Assembly (NCBI GenBank): GCA_030141605.1
Contig: JAQGDQ010000183.1
Location: 62,001-126,000, forward strand
Direction: 5' to 3'
From: Tubiluchus corallicola
Taxonomy: Eukaryota; Priapulida; Priapulimorpha; Priapulimorphida; Tubiluchidae
DNA: 64,000 nucleotides
In this document: piece after piece, positions 47,002 to 59,800 of the stretch
Numbering within the stretch: position 1 is the first letter of the stretch
How the letters are laid out: each line of letters starts with the position of its first letter
The notes under the pieces: model-generated
Database searches by the model: none
What the model saw: the letters and a program-made list of their open reading frames with translations, nothing else
Told to the model about the DNA's origin: nothing
Translations under genes and position numbers: made by a program

Positions 47002-47545
47002 TTCAGATGGTCATCGACTTATGACCACATTTGGTTCTGGCGAATTGTATGCAAGTTGGACCCGTATGTTTGCGCGGTGCAAGTTCGACCCGTATGTTTG
47101 CACAGTGGAAGTTGGACCCGTATGTTTGCACGGTGCAAGTTTGACCCGTATGTTTGCGCGGTGCAAGTTGGACTTGTATGTTTGCATGGTGCAAGTTGGA
47201 CCCGTATGTTTGCACGGTGCAAGTTGGACCTGTATGTTTGCACGGTGCATGTTTTACCTGTATGTTTGCCTGGTGCAAGTTTGACCCGTATGTTTGCGCG
47301 GTGCAAGTTGGACTTGTATGTTTGCACGGTGCAAGTTGGACCCGTATGTTTGCTCGGTGCACCCCTACACACCAGATGTTGTGATGGCACCTATAGATGA
47401 CTTTATTGACACAAGTAGCAACTTAAAATCATTTTCCTTAAAAAACAACACATGAGTTACTATTAGTTTTGTAAAATTAATTAGTTTGGGTCGTTAAGTC
47501 GAACAGTCGTAAGTTTCACAGCTCGTAAATCAATGACTATCTGAA
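47002..47545. mobile_element. Inverted-repeat element carrying a 28-bp minisatellite (11 units)
   Basis: Termini GTTCAGATGGTCATCGACTT (47002) and AAATCAATGACTATCTGAAC (ending about 47545) are imperfect inverted repeats, Tigger-like in composition. Inside, 47053-47362 repeats GTTGGACCCGTATGTTTGCA plus CGGTGCAA every 28 bp with GCGCGG/GCATGG variants. The open frames across it come from the periodicity. Confidence 0.8.
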
Positions 47546-47953
47546 CGTCCTCATTATTTTAGATGTTGAATGTTAATGCAATGAATTCTGCCTAATTCTC
47601 CTGCCTCTGGAGACCAATGGAATTTCCGTCAGTTAAAGGAAAACTGGATGATTGTTGCTTAGTAAGAGCAGTTTTTCATGAACCCATGCAAAATGCAGCA
47701 AATACTTACGGTCCTGATGGAGTTAAAGTCAATTTTTTTTGCCATTGCTATTTGCGTCAGCGTTTGAACGAAAATGGGAATGAGCAATTGTTTAACAATT
47801 CATTAAATATTGGGCAATATAACTTATTTTGCAACACAATCAAGTGCAGATTTTAGGGTATTTCAGTTGTTGCATCAGAAACTTTTGAAAAATTTGATTC
47901 AAACCTTGCATGGTCGCACTAATTTAAGAAACTTACTCTGCGTTATCACTGTT

Positions 47954-48357
47954 CAGGGTTCCCACAGTCGGGGGGAAAATCCTTGAAAATACAGCCTATC
48001 CTGGAAAGTCGTGGAAAAGTCAGGGGAAAAGATAAATTGGTAAAAAGTTGGGAAAATGATGAAAACCAGGCGAAAAGTCAAGGAAATTGGGAAGGGTTGC
48101 AAAAATTATTACTGTGAACAGATATTTTTCCAAAAATATTTTTAAGCGATTCGTGTTCAATCGAAATTTTGCTATGGTAGGTTCCCAGTTCCGATTTCTG
48201 TTCCAAAAATAATGATTGGCCGACACATTATATATCAGCATATGCATGCCTTACACAAAAATGTTTGAATATATATACTGGTAGTGCTGATTATCTTGGT
48301 CATGGAAAATCAATATCTGGTCAGGGAAATTTTTTTTAAAATTCTGTGGGAACCCTG
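47954..48357. mobile_element. hAT-type MITE (CAGGGTTCCCAC family), complete
   Basis: Termini CAGGGTTCCCACAG and CTGTGGGAACCCTG. The interior is rich in CTGGAAAGTCGTGGAAAAGT, characteristic of this widespread family. 404 bp. A truncated copy is at 3931-4110. Confidence 0.9.
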
Positions 48358-49590
48358 AGTGATAATAACTACAGCTAATGACAGTATTTGTCATTCATAT
48401 CACTGGAGCTGTTGCACTACTAGTGATATCAAAATGTCATTATGTAAAAGTGGGTAGACAGTTGGGGTCTGTGTAACGTTGGCAGAAGAGTTTGTAATTT
48501 GTGGTGGCGAGTTTATTAGCACTGAAAATTGGGCATAATTCTTTGCACGCTCGAAAGTTTGACATGACTGTAATACGTTTTTGTGGAACCAAAGTTTTCC
48601 GAAGCGACTCGCTAAAGCACATTCAGAACTTCGCCAAAGAAGTGTTGTTAAATTTGTTTTCAGGGAGTTAAAAATTTTATTTATCGCGGAAATGGTCTAT
48701 CACGTTTTTACACATTTGCTTCCGATATACTGTATGTTAACATATTTACACTGTTAATTGAGAAACCGTGATTTCGGCTGGATTGTTACGGTTTCCACTT
48801 TGGCCTACTGTGTCACGTGATTTAAAACTTTGTTAATTTATTTTGATACTGTTAACGTTCTTCATTTTCTAATGTGTCCAGCGAGTGCAAGTATAAAATG
48901 TGCGATAACTACAGTTACTATGCAATGCAATTTAAAAGCTCACAAGTTCAGGAGTCATTTAATAATAATTTATAATATTAATAATAATTTATTTATTGTA
49001 AATTATTATTAAATTACTTCTGAACTAATAATAATTTATTATTACAAATTTCAGCAAACGGCAGCACTTTCGACTGTAAATTTACGCAATACATGTAGGG
49101 CCATCTATTGGCAAGACAGAGAGCATCTTGAAGCTTGCACCGCTTCTTTCAATTCATTAGTGATTGCAGACCTGCCAACCATTTGATATAGAAATTAGTG
49201 TGAAATGTAGAAAGACCAGGGATCGTCTCACCCCAGGCAAACGCAAATTTTGCCCCCGAAATTTTAGCTTTTTTGACTGTCAGAATCAAATTCTGAAAAG
49301 AATTAAGACGAGAAAGTAAGAAAAGGTCATTTTTGGGGACTACTGAGCTTCCTTGTGCTGTTATTGTAGTTCAGGGTTATTTATAATTTACAAGTTCTTG
49401 TTTTCTATGCTTAAACAACAATAACATTTCTAATTATAATTATAAATTATAATTTGTCCCTAATTGTATTTTTTGGTTTGACAGGATTTCTATGTTTCAT
49501 CCCAGCTTAAATCATCGCTTGATTTTCTTCTACTAACCTTAACTAATAGTAGGGTCGGCAGATTTGAAAATTACAAATACGGTACACTAA
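48358..49590. other. No gene recognised; AT hairpin
   Basis: At about 48958-49015 TTTAATAATAATTTATAATA and AATTATTATTAAATTA can fold into a hairpin. Otherwise plain AT-rich intergenic DNA downstream of BLMH. Confidence 0.4.
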
Positions 49591-49594
49591 AATC

Positions 49595-49677
49595 TCTCTC
49601 TATATTATTCTTCTATATATATATATATAGAATAGAGAGAGAGAGAGACTTATACCTGCCTAAACATGCATGTATAA

Positions 49678-49729
<52 letters not shown>

Positions 49730-49766
49730 TGGAAATATATTGGCCTGACTGTGTAGGCATACATAA

Positions 49767-49810
<44 letters not shown>

Positions 49811-49860
49811 ATATATATAGGCTTATGTATGCCTACACACATAGGCCAATATATTATATA
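49595..49860. repeat. (TA)n/(GA)n microsatellite with a cruciform-capable inverted repeat
   Basis: Several TATATA runs flank GAGAGAGAGAG at 49635-49648. AATATATTGGCCTGACTGTG plus TAGGCATACATAAG at about 49735-49770 is inverted at 49820-49855 (CTTATGTATGCCTACACAC, ATAGGCCAATATATT), with TA repeats in the loop. Confidence 0.85.
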
Positions 49861-50292
49861 AAAGTAGAGATGTAAGTGTAAAACATAAAGAAAGTTCAGA
49901 GAGGCAGCAAACACGTCAGTTTAGTGTAAACTTGTAGCAACGTTAGTTTTCTCATTACTTTTGGGTTATTTTCATCAAGAGAAGCTGCAAAAAGAAAGTC
50001 TAATTACTTATAAAGTTACGACTAAAAACCGTAAAAAGGTAGTAAAAAATGTTTTTATCACAAAATTAGAAAATGAACCAAAAACGGGACATTTAGGTGT
50101 CCCTGAAAGGACAGAACGGGAGAGAAGACAAAATTATCAAATATGAAACATGTCCCGTATATAAGGCACGTCTGGCAACCCTAACTAAAAGTGTGACTGA
50201 TTTGTTAACCTCTATGCTTTTTAGCCACCCTTTCTATATGTGTTCTTTTATGCTCATAAAAAAGCTCAGCTACTGTATTATTGACAGTAGTA

Positions 50293-50637
50293 CAGTGTTC
50301 CCTCGCTGCTTCGCGGCTTTTTCGCGGGTTTTTGCTGTACTCCGTCTAAAGTATTTTTGCACATGCGTAGTACGTATTGTACAGTAATGTATAGATTTGC
50401 AGTAAATAGTGTATTTATTTGGCGGATGAATACGCACCAAAAACGAAATGTAGTACTTGCGCCCGCTTGATATGCTACTTGCCGACGTGAGATTGTACAC
50501 AACACACGATTGGTTGATTGATGGAGTGTAAAATAATGTATAACTACTAAAATAAGTGTAGTGTCCCTACTTCGCGGAAATTCACTTATCGCGGGTGGGC
50601 CTGCAACGAAACACACGATATAAGTGAGGGAACACTG
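50293..50637. mobile_element. Tigger/pogo-like MITE family 2, copy 2
   Basis: Termini CAGTGTTCCCTCGCTGCTTC and TATAAGTGAGGGAACACTG flanked by TA. The interior shares CACATGCGTAGTACGTATTG with 27750-28172. Confidence 0.92.
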
Positions 50638-51513
50638 TACTACTAATAATTGTGTTCTGGTTGGTACTGATGGCAGAGGAAGCCAGGTGATTTGCAAACT
50701 TGCAGGTAAAGTTGCAGACTGAAATTTGGCACACCTTTAATGCATGAGTTGGCAGGTCTGCGGTTAATGTAATCGGCTTACAATTACTGTTTTGTATATC
50801 TACAGGTAAGATAAGTTAGTTTGCAACCACTGAGTCATTTTGCAGCCATTTGATCAAAAATAACTCGTTTATGACCGATGCAATGAATCAGTTGATTATG
50901 AATTTTTTTTTATTTTGTTGTATTTACCAAAAGTTCTTGTGTTAATGTCTATGATTTGATGTCTATAATGTCTTGATTGCACGAATGATTTTCCCGCAAA
51001 AGGAATATAAAAGAAATAAAGCAATAATTTGCACTAAAAAAAGAATTTTATTGTCTAAAATACTCTATTCTCAGATCCCCACACGTATTAAATTTCAAAT
51101 CACTATTGCTTGACTACTTGAGTATCAACACACATCATCATCATCATACGCCCGTCGCGTCTATTGTAGGCATTGGGCAGGCAGAATTCTAAAATAAAAG
51201 AAATCTGCCTTCAGACAGGTAAACGCAGCAGTAATCCAGCAAAAAACTAGACCCTGCTACGCCAGTGGCTTGTCAGCACCACTTCCGTTCCATCAACATA
51301 CTTGTTTCTAGTACAAGCTACAGGCAATATAAGAAATCTTTGGAGATATTGTTAAAAAATTACATTCCATACAGTTACATAACAAGATGATTGAGGTTAG
51401 CAAATTTTTTGGAACTTGTCACTGGTTATACGGCCTAATCATAATACTGCAATATCATTGAGTATTTCATTGCTGAAAGTAAAGACAATGTGTCAAAAAG
51501 ATGAAACTCTGAT

Positions 51514-52154
51514 GTACCGGGTGTTTCAAAAGTCACTGTATACTTGATTTCTAATTTGCTTTTTTTACATTTTCTCCAATCTCAGCAAGGCCTTACAATA
51601 GACTTACACGAATGAAACTGGGTCTTTGACAATTCTCATTTGACTGGAACGCGGTTGCTATGGTGACGATAGCAACATTAGTAAAATAAGGTACAAAGTC
51701 AGCCTGACACGAGGTCCTTCAATCACCAACTGAAGTTCTGTAGAAACTCAGACAACCATATGGACCACACTATTCTCTCATTAACTATGTAGTTTTTCAA
51801 CAAGATGCAATCCTTCCTCACCACTCATGAGCTACGAGAACTTTCTCAATGCAAGATGCCCGACTGCCACTGATTTGGTCTCTGAAACTTTTGAGGTCCT
51901 TGAGGAAGGTAGCAAAAATGGCAATGCCGCCTAGTGTAGTTGTTCGTGAGCTAAGAATAAAAAAGTTCCATCTACAATTTTTGTTTGATTAGCACTGCGG
52001 GAACAATTAGGGCTGCTATTTTCACATGTTTGTCTAACGTGACTAAAAGAATCGCCCAAGGTTTTATCTGTACCCGCTTTCAAACATTTTGCTTTGATTG
52101 TTAAAAAAATATAGAAAATGTGAGGTGTATAGTGACTTATGACACACCCTGTAC
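51514..52154 (+). pseudogene. Decayed mariner-type transposon
   Basis: The left end TGTACCGGGTGTTTCAAAAG then TCACTGTA and the right end TATAGTGACTTATGACACAC then CCTGTACA are inverted repeats of about 28 bp. Inside, near 51787-51820, the frame reads VVFQQDAILPHHS, the FQQDgapPH signature of mariner-type DDE transposases, followed at once by a stop and frameshifts. About 640 bp, so most of the transposase is lost. Confidence 0.7.
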
Positions 52155-53214
52155 AGCAAGGCAACTTTTAATTAGTGACAAAATCGTTAATTTTCAGTTA
52201 ATTTTTTTAGACAAAAAGTGGCAAGTTTCTTTTCACTGGAATCAATTTATACTGACAGTAACTTCATGAAACTTTACTAACCTTAACTAGCGATAACTAT
52301 TACCTACTGGCACAAAATTATTTACAATAGGTCCACATGCACACATACACAATGAAAAATCAAAAATCAATAATGACAAAATACTGATTTTAAAAACGAC
52401 GTTCTTGCTGCGAATACAAATCCACAGCAAATTCGCCTAAAGTAACCAAAAATGCATCGCCTCTTTTTGAGTAGACGTATCACATCTGCTGCACCTAAGA
52501 TTTTCTTTTAAGAAAGTCAAAACAAATACCCAAACACACAACCGACAATGATACGTAATCATATTTTGTATGATCCATAAACTTAAAAAATATAACTAAG
52601 TTTTATATGGAACTATAATTAGTCTCTACAATAATCAATAATAACAGCGTCTATGTTGTAAGTACAATAAAAATCATATTTACCAACCATAATTATATCT
52701 TTGACATTATTCTCAGACAAACATAAAAATAATAATTATATTATGAAGCCAAAAATAGTACTTCTTATATGAAAATATCGGTAAATAAAAATCTAAGTAA
52801 TAAAATCTAATAGTATGATTTATACTAAACTTCATTCTTAAACTTTGACAACTAGAATTTATTTATCGTCAATTAACAACAGCAATGGCTGGAATCTCTG
52901 AGCTTCACAAATATGTAAACGGCTTTAAAAATATATCCAAAAATTTAGACAGGCACAATTATTATCCCTGTATAATCACCACTTCATTAGCAGTTTGACA
53001 ACTAATCAAATGCATGATCAAATATGTGTGAGCAAACGTACGTGTTAGACTACAGGTTTCCTACTTTGAAAAACTACATAACAGTTGCAACGTAAGTTTC
53101 AAAAACTACTTACAGAATTTGAAAATAAATTCTAAACGATGGAAAATATGAAAAATCTAATTACCAATTATAGGTAGAACAGTCGATTACATATGTGAAT
53201 ATAAAGCACATTTG
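52155..53214. other. No feature seen
   Basis: AT-rich, no family resemblance, no repeats matched. It could include ACSS3 3' UTR, since transcription from the ACSS3 stop at 53849 runs this way. Confidence 0.4.
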
Positions 53215-53530
53215 AAAACACGAAAACTCTACTTATGTAAAAACTTAAAAAATTTGTATTGCTTACGCACTACCTTATTGCGTACAGAGCTTGCATTTGT
53301 AGCAGCTCCGCATAAAACTTGTAAATTTTATCCACAAAACCCTGATGATCGCTAGGGCCGGCCCGTGTGACTTTCGATCGTTTAAAACAAGATTGGACAA
53401 CACTGTGTAAAAACTGAAACATAATTTGTAGTGCACACTTCACTAACTAAGGAAAAGTTTAAATTACTTAATTTTGTCAATAATAAGATTGATATTTTTT
53501 TGGTCAGTGGCACACTAACAACTATAGTAG
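53215..53530 (+). repeat. Dispersed element A, copy 3 (left part)
   Basis: TACCTTATTGCGTACAGAGC, ACTTGTAAATTTTA, GATGATCGCTAGGG, AACTAACTAAGG-like and TTGGTCAGTGGCACACTAAC correspond in order to 7490-7725. It stops at the point where copy 1 has the 35-bp-unit ancestor. Confidence 0.65.
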
Positions 53531-53848
53531 AGGGTAGTTTACTCAACATACAGGTAAGACGACTTGCATCCAGATCATCTGATGACTGACTGTATTACAA
53601 CATTTTGCGGAGGATTTTTGTCAAAAGTAGAGCTGATTTTAGTTGTAAGCGTGTCAGTAGCTTAAAAAACATAGAGAAAATTCTGCACATTTTGAAATGT
53701 CGCTTCTCCCTCTGCATTTTGCGTAAGCACGATTCACTGCTTCGGCGTAGATACATTTGAGCAAATTCATAGCAGACTTGTAACAACGTTCTCAATGTGT
53801 TTGGTAACCATAACAACCCACTTGCGCAGCTGCAGTTCGTTTAAGTGA

Positions 53849-56800
53849 TTAATATTCGGGTATGAAAGCATGTTGAGCATATCCGATTCTCTGAAGAGAA
53901 TCTTTGATTGCCGGGTAAACGGTCGCATCTTCTATTGTGACCGGAATCTGGAAAAAACCAGTGAATCTCAGTTACAAGTTCACTGAAATACGGAAAATTA
54001 GTTTTTGTAGAAATGTTTTGGAACTTCCATCCTTTACAGACAGGCCCAAACCAACAATGGAGTATTAACAGCTAGAGCATTCAAAGTTAACATTAACTGT
54101 AAATGGCCTTAATTGCAAAATTTTCTGCACAGTTTCACACAGAAATTAATGTTCCCAAACCATACGCAGACAAATGCTGCCAATGGTTAACTATGCAATC
54201 CATTCCCCAGCAGGGACATAGCCAGATTTTAAAGTTAGGAGGAGCAAGCGACGGGGACGATTTTAAGACCGTTGTGAAGCCGGTTTAAACACATGCACTT
54301 CGTTCATGATTGCTAAGCCTATTGTATGATTAATGCTGTACCACGCACAAACACCGTGACATGTATCTACTCACTTCCCGGTAGTATGTATGTATAGTTT
54401 AAGCTAGTTTCCCTGAATACAGGAACACTTGTATTCGTTTCAAACCTGCAAGTGAAACTGTCCCACATAAAGGCCGGGTTGACCAGCCGTAATTCTGCAC
54501 CTCGTCGATTCACATGCAGGCTTCGATAGCCAGGCACCGTGGGAAATATGAAAGGGGCGGATAAATTAGCCCGCCAAGCCACAAGTGCGTGACTTACTTT
54601 TATAACGACCTTTTTTTACTAAAAGAGCTAGTTTCAATCTCAGATAAATATGGCACGTAGAAAAGGTGCTGTGATGTAACACCGTCATAATAAAATGTAA
54701 AGAAACTGAAACTATATAACTATCGGTAAGCTTACTGCTAAATCAATTGTAACGCATCTAGGCAAACGTGTGACACAAGTACATTATGGTATCCAGGTTT
54801 GGGGCAAATTGATCCTTGATTCAATCAATCAGATCAACCTTGACAAATGAGTGGCGTAAATGCACACTCATTTCAAAAACAGGGGAGGCTGGTTGGTCAA
54901 ACCAAGTAATGACTCCATTGTTGAAAAGGCGCCAATTTCGAAAAAAGAATTTGGGGAGCAGTTGCACCACTTAGATGCCCTTCTTGCCAGCTATGCCACT
55001 GTTCCCCATTGTTTCCTTTTAAGAATCTGTGATAGTAACACCAGTACAGTTCTTCTGTTCAATGGGTGTCGAGGATTGAGTGATTATGTCTGGAATCAAC
55101 CTGCCCACAGAAACTAGAGACAATTAAACGACTGTTTGCCAGCCTGAGTAGATCTGTTCACGAGCAATAAAGTGGTTCCTTTGACAATACATACTTTGAA
55201 TGGTTTATTTTCTGCCATCGCCACCAGGGTGCCGCGAGCAATCTTTCCAGAACGCGTTTTCGGCAGCTTGGGAATGATGACGGCTTTCTTGAATGCGGCG
55301 ACGGGTCCTATGAGCTCACGTACGATCTGCACGACCTCTTCAACTATTTGTTCTTCTGGTTTCGCCATACCGCCCTCAACTGTGGCGAAATAAAACCAGT
55401 GCAACACAGTTAGAAATGACAAACAGACGAGCAAACGTTGTGAACTAATGAATGAAGCAAGTCACTACACACATGACAGTCTAGGGATGTTAATGCAATG
55501 TAATGTAAAATTTATTTACATATCACACTACATCGTTTAAAATTTGAGCAACAATAAAATATATTTAAAATTCATCAGAAACATAAAATTTAAAAGACAT
55601 TAAAAATAATTCATCATAAAATTTACAATTTAAATAAATGTGTTTTAAGATGTTGTTTAAAACAATCTTAATAAATTTCTTGAACGTACAGCATTAGTAT
55701 TAGAACGAAGTGCTCGGGATGCGTTATGGTGTATTAAAAGATCAGTAAGGTATGCAGGTGTCAAACCATGTAGTATTTTGTAGGTGATACAAACAATTTT
55801 AAATTGAATTCGGAACTTTATCGGCAACCAATGTAACTTTCTTAGAATGGGTGTAATATGATCATATTTTCTAGTTTTCGTGATGAGACGGGCAGCAGAA
55901 TTCTGAATTAGTTGGAGCTTAATGAAATAATGCAATTTTATCAAAACATTAAGATGAAGCCACATCTGACAGCATCTACACAACAATCAGTCATATGCAG
56001 ATTATTATAACGATTCAAATTTTAATATTATGTACATGTGCAGCTCAGATTTTCATCCTAAAATTTCGGAAGTAATTTCAAAATTTCGAAGAATCATAAA
56101 TTTTAAAGATCCAATTTTATGTAGACAAAAAGAACATGCTACTAACTTGTCTCTGTTTTAGTTACTGAATCTAGTACTAATTTTATTCAGTAACAAACAT
56201 GGCTGCTTTCAGCAACAATTTTAGTTTTGTGCTTTGATATTTTGATATAAATGCAGAAGTAGACACTGAAGAGCTCTGCTGAAAAGTCTTGTGTCTTTCA
56301 ATTTAGTTACTGTATGACTGCATATACCCGTGCACTGTGGAATAAATGCTGAAACTTTACCATCATGGTCTTTGTATTTTTCAAAGCATTATTTTACAGT
56401 AAGAAACACTGATACAACAACTGTGACATAAAGAACCCCAATTCCTACTGCAAATAAACAGCCAGAGATTAGGAAAAGCTATGAAAAAAAATTAACAATA
56501 TCACTCCAAGCAAACTATATTCGGTTCAACTACACCTAGCAACTGCATGTTTTCAGTAAATACAGCCTCTCGTTTAATCAGCATGTTTTGAGTAAATACA
56601 GCCTCCAGTTAATATGAAATCTTTACAGATCGACAAGAATACAACATGCGTGAATATCGAGCATTTTTAGCATGTTAGTACTAAATATGATGCCATGCGC
56701 GAATATTAGTTTGTGGAGTTGCACATTAGACTTAGTAGTTACTGTTACCAGTTGATATACCGACATAATGGACAAAATTACAGTCACTGCAATGTACCTA

Positions 56801-59800
56801 AGTTCTATTGTACGGGTTGCAAAAAACAGCACGGTAGTATTTATTACAAAGTAATGTTTACCTATAGGCAACGTTTGTTTATCACCAAATGCATACTCTC
56901 TGAAATGCATGCCGGTAGTAACTGCAATATATTGCTATTTTCAGGACTGCGGCGTACGAAACTACATGCCAGTCACCGTAACCAAACTGGCACTGTAGTT
57001 ATACATGCACATAAGCGAATCTGGTCTACAACGCAACACAAGCAACATTTTCAATTCCAGCCAAAAACATCTAATAATCAAACCTTTGCTTGACGGTACA
57101 TCTTGTAAATCATCTAAATGAGAATTAAAGCAATTAAGAATGAAGAAAGCAGAATGCCTGGTCACTGAAGCAGGCAGACGTTCAGCTGCCTTTTTAAATT
57201 TACTCTTTTCAAGAAATTTACGTCGACTAAAGTAGCAGGACGTCTTTTCCGGCAGGAAAGACTAAATGAAAAATTGTTGAAAGATTTTGTTAAATGGTTA
57301 GAGCAAAAAAGCAAGACAATGAGAACACAAGCTGCGTCAACGTCTACGATTGCCAGCAGTTAAACTTTGCGAAACTAACTGGCTTTTCTAAATGCCACAA
57401 CATCATACGACTGAATGTAGTGCAATTACACATTTGCATTGTTTTTTTAACTTGCCATTAAATGGCAGACAAAAAATTGCTCAGTCACCATAGCAACGTC
57501 AACTTTAGGAATGCCTATTCCGTCAGTGTGACCTTAGAAGCTACAGCAGGACAATGAACATAGCAGCTGCGTGTCACAAACACCATGGCAACCTATTGTT
57601 CCAAATTGTGGCTTGTTGCTGTGTGAAAATTTTACACATTTTTTTACAAATGTCATTAGCGCACAAAAAGTTCATGCCCTATATTTTTACATAAATAACA
57701 AATTGATTATTTCATTAGCTATCTGAATATGTTGGTTGTTTTTGTTTAAGTAGGCAAATAATTAAACAACTTGAGAAAAATCTCCATGAAAAATGCTTCA
57801 TTTATCAAACAAAACAACATAAAACACTTAATAAATTTACCGAAAATTCACAAAACCCAAATATGATCTTGACACAGGAGTGAGATCATTACAAAGCTGA
57901 AAAACCCTCTTAATAGATCCGTTGGCTGTTTTTACTTGCAAACACTCATTGTAACAAAATTAACTGATACAGTCAACCTTGGGTATAAGGTACTCGCTTA
58001 TAAGGGACCACCAACACCGGTCCCTATATTTCGTAACATTTTTCGTATGTAAAAATCTTCGTATGTAAGGTACTCGCTTATAAGAGACCTTCGGTTATAA
58101 GGGACAATATCTTCAGGTCCCGAGTAATAGAAACCCCCGTAAATTACCTCGCATATAAGGGACCCGATGATCAAAGCGAAACTGATTGATTTTTAACCTC
58201 AATTTTTCGCAAACTCTGCCTTCGAATAGCTCGGTTTCCGTGATCACATACATCTCACATCACTGAAAGAGCTTCCTACATACCGTTTCTACTGAATGTG
58301 TAGCAATAATCCATAAAAATATGGGTAAAAGCACAGAAAAGTACAGGTCTAGATACACCCTCGGTCTGACTCAACTTCAGCTATAAGGGACATCGGAGAT
58401 AAGGGACGATTTTTTTCTGGTCCGGAGGTGTCCCTTATATTGTGTAAAAAGCGAAATTTGTCAATGGCTAGTAAGTTAATCAGGCACAACAATGAAACTT
58501 GTAATTGCACTATTTGAGGTCACATGTTTACCTCACTGATGAGCAAATTTACACTGAACAATTCTTGGATTTGAAGAGATATGAACAATGACAGATTAAG
58601 ATTGATTGAGCAAAGTTTAATTACTTTACAAAACAAAGTGTCTAACTCAAGATGATGCTGTTCACAGAGCTACAGATTACGTCAGAACTGATTAACAGTG
58701 TATTTCACATTAACAGAAACAAGGGTGAGCATTCTCTACCAGAAACTGAATTCGAATCGAACCGAATTTGAATTGAGATTGAAAGATTTTCCAGTAAGTT
58801 TTCGAACCACTACTAAAAAGCGGTCTTACAAAGATCATACATATTACTTGATCTTGTTCTGCCTGCAGTAAAAACACTATTAGTTTTTTAAAAATTCTGC
58901 ACAGAAACTGCAGCTAAATTGCGCTAATTACATGATGTTTCAAACATTTTAATGATAAAGAACATATGAGGCTGAAGTGCTGAATTATTCGAATCTGTAA
59001 TTTTAGTTTCGAATCGAATTCGGACAAAAAATACTCGTTCGCATCAAATTTGAATATTCGATGCTCAACCCTGACAGGAACCAACACTGAAGTCAATTCT
59101 GAGGACCTTTTCCAATAACTAGAGTGCTAGTGTCTTTTTATGTGCGTTTGTTTTCAAACCTAAATTATTACACTAAAATATTACGTAATACTAACCGTGC
59201 TTCAACACGAGCAGTCCAATGGGAACAGTTCCTTTGAGTTCATCGTTCACACCGATGACCGCACATTCAGCTAGATCGTCATGTTCCAATATTGCCTAAA
59301 TTACAAAGAAGAGTTAATAACAGAATCTTCTCTTCTCAAATTAGCTTCCAACTAATGATATCATTAATCGTGTACTTGCATAGCAAAATTAGATTCAGAT
59401 TTATTTATTCATCCATTTAGCACATACAAGAATAAAAGTTATAAAATTACTAACTAACAATGCATTACAGTGCTATGAGCGCAGCAGAAGAAATTAACTT
59501 ATGAGCTACGCTCAACATGGATAAGACTTAATTAATTATAGTAACAACAACTAAAAAAATACGTTAAATGAAGCGAAGCAAACACAAACTGATAATGACT
59601 ATGCTGACTATGTAGATGATAATCATGACAACGATCGAGTTATTAATGCTGATGACAATGGTGATGGTGATGACAATGATAATGAATTGATGTAATATTT
59701 GATCAAATGCACAAGATCTCGCATTTACGGTGACCTACTATCGTAATTATAGAGGCATATGCATGATCTTGTGCTTTGCAAATGAGTTTTCCAACGCAAA

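Noticed and set aside
46999-47400. Cys-rich open frames over the 28-bp repeat, on both strands
   Set aside because: Frames rotate through the repeat every three units; no signal peptide or domain, and it is inside a transposon.
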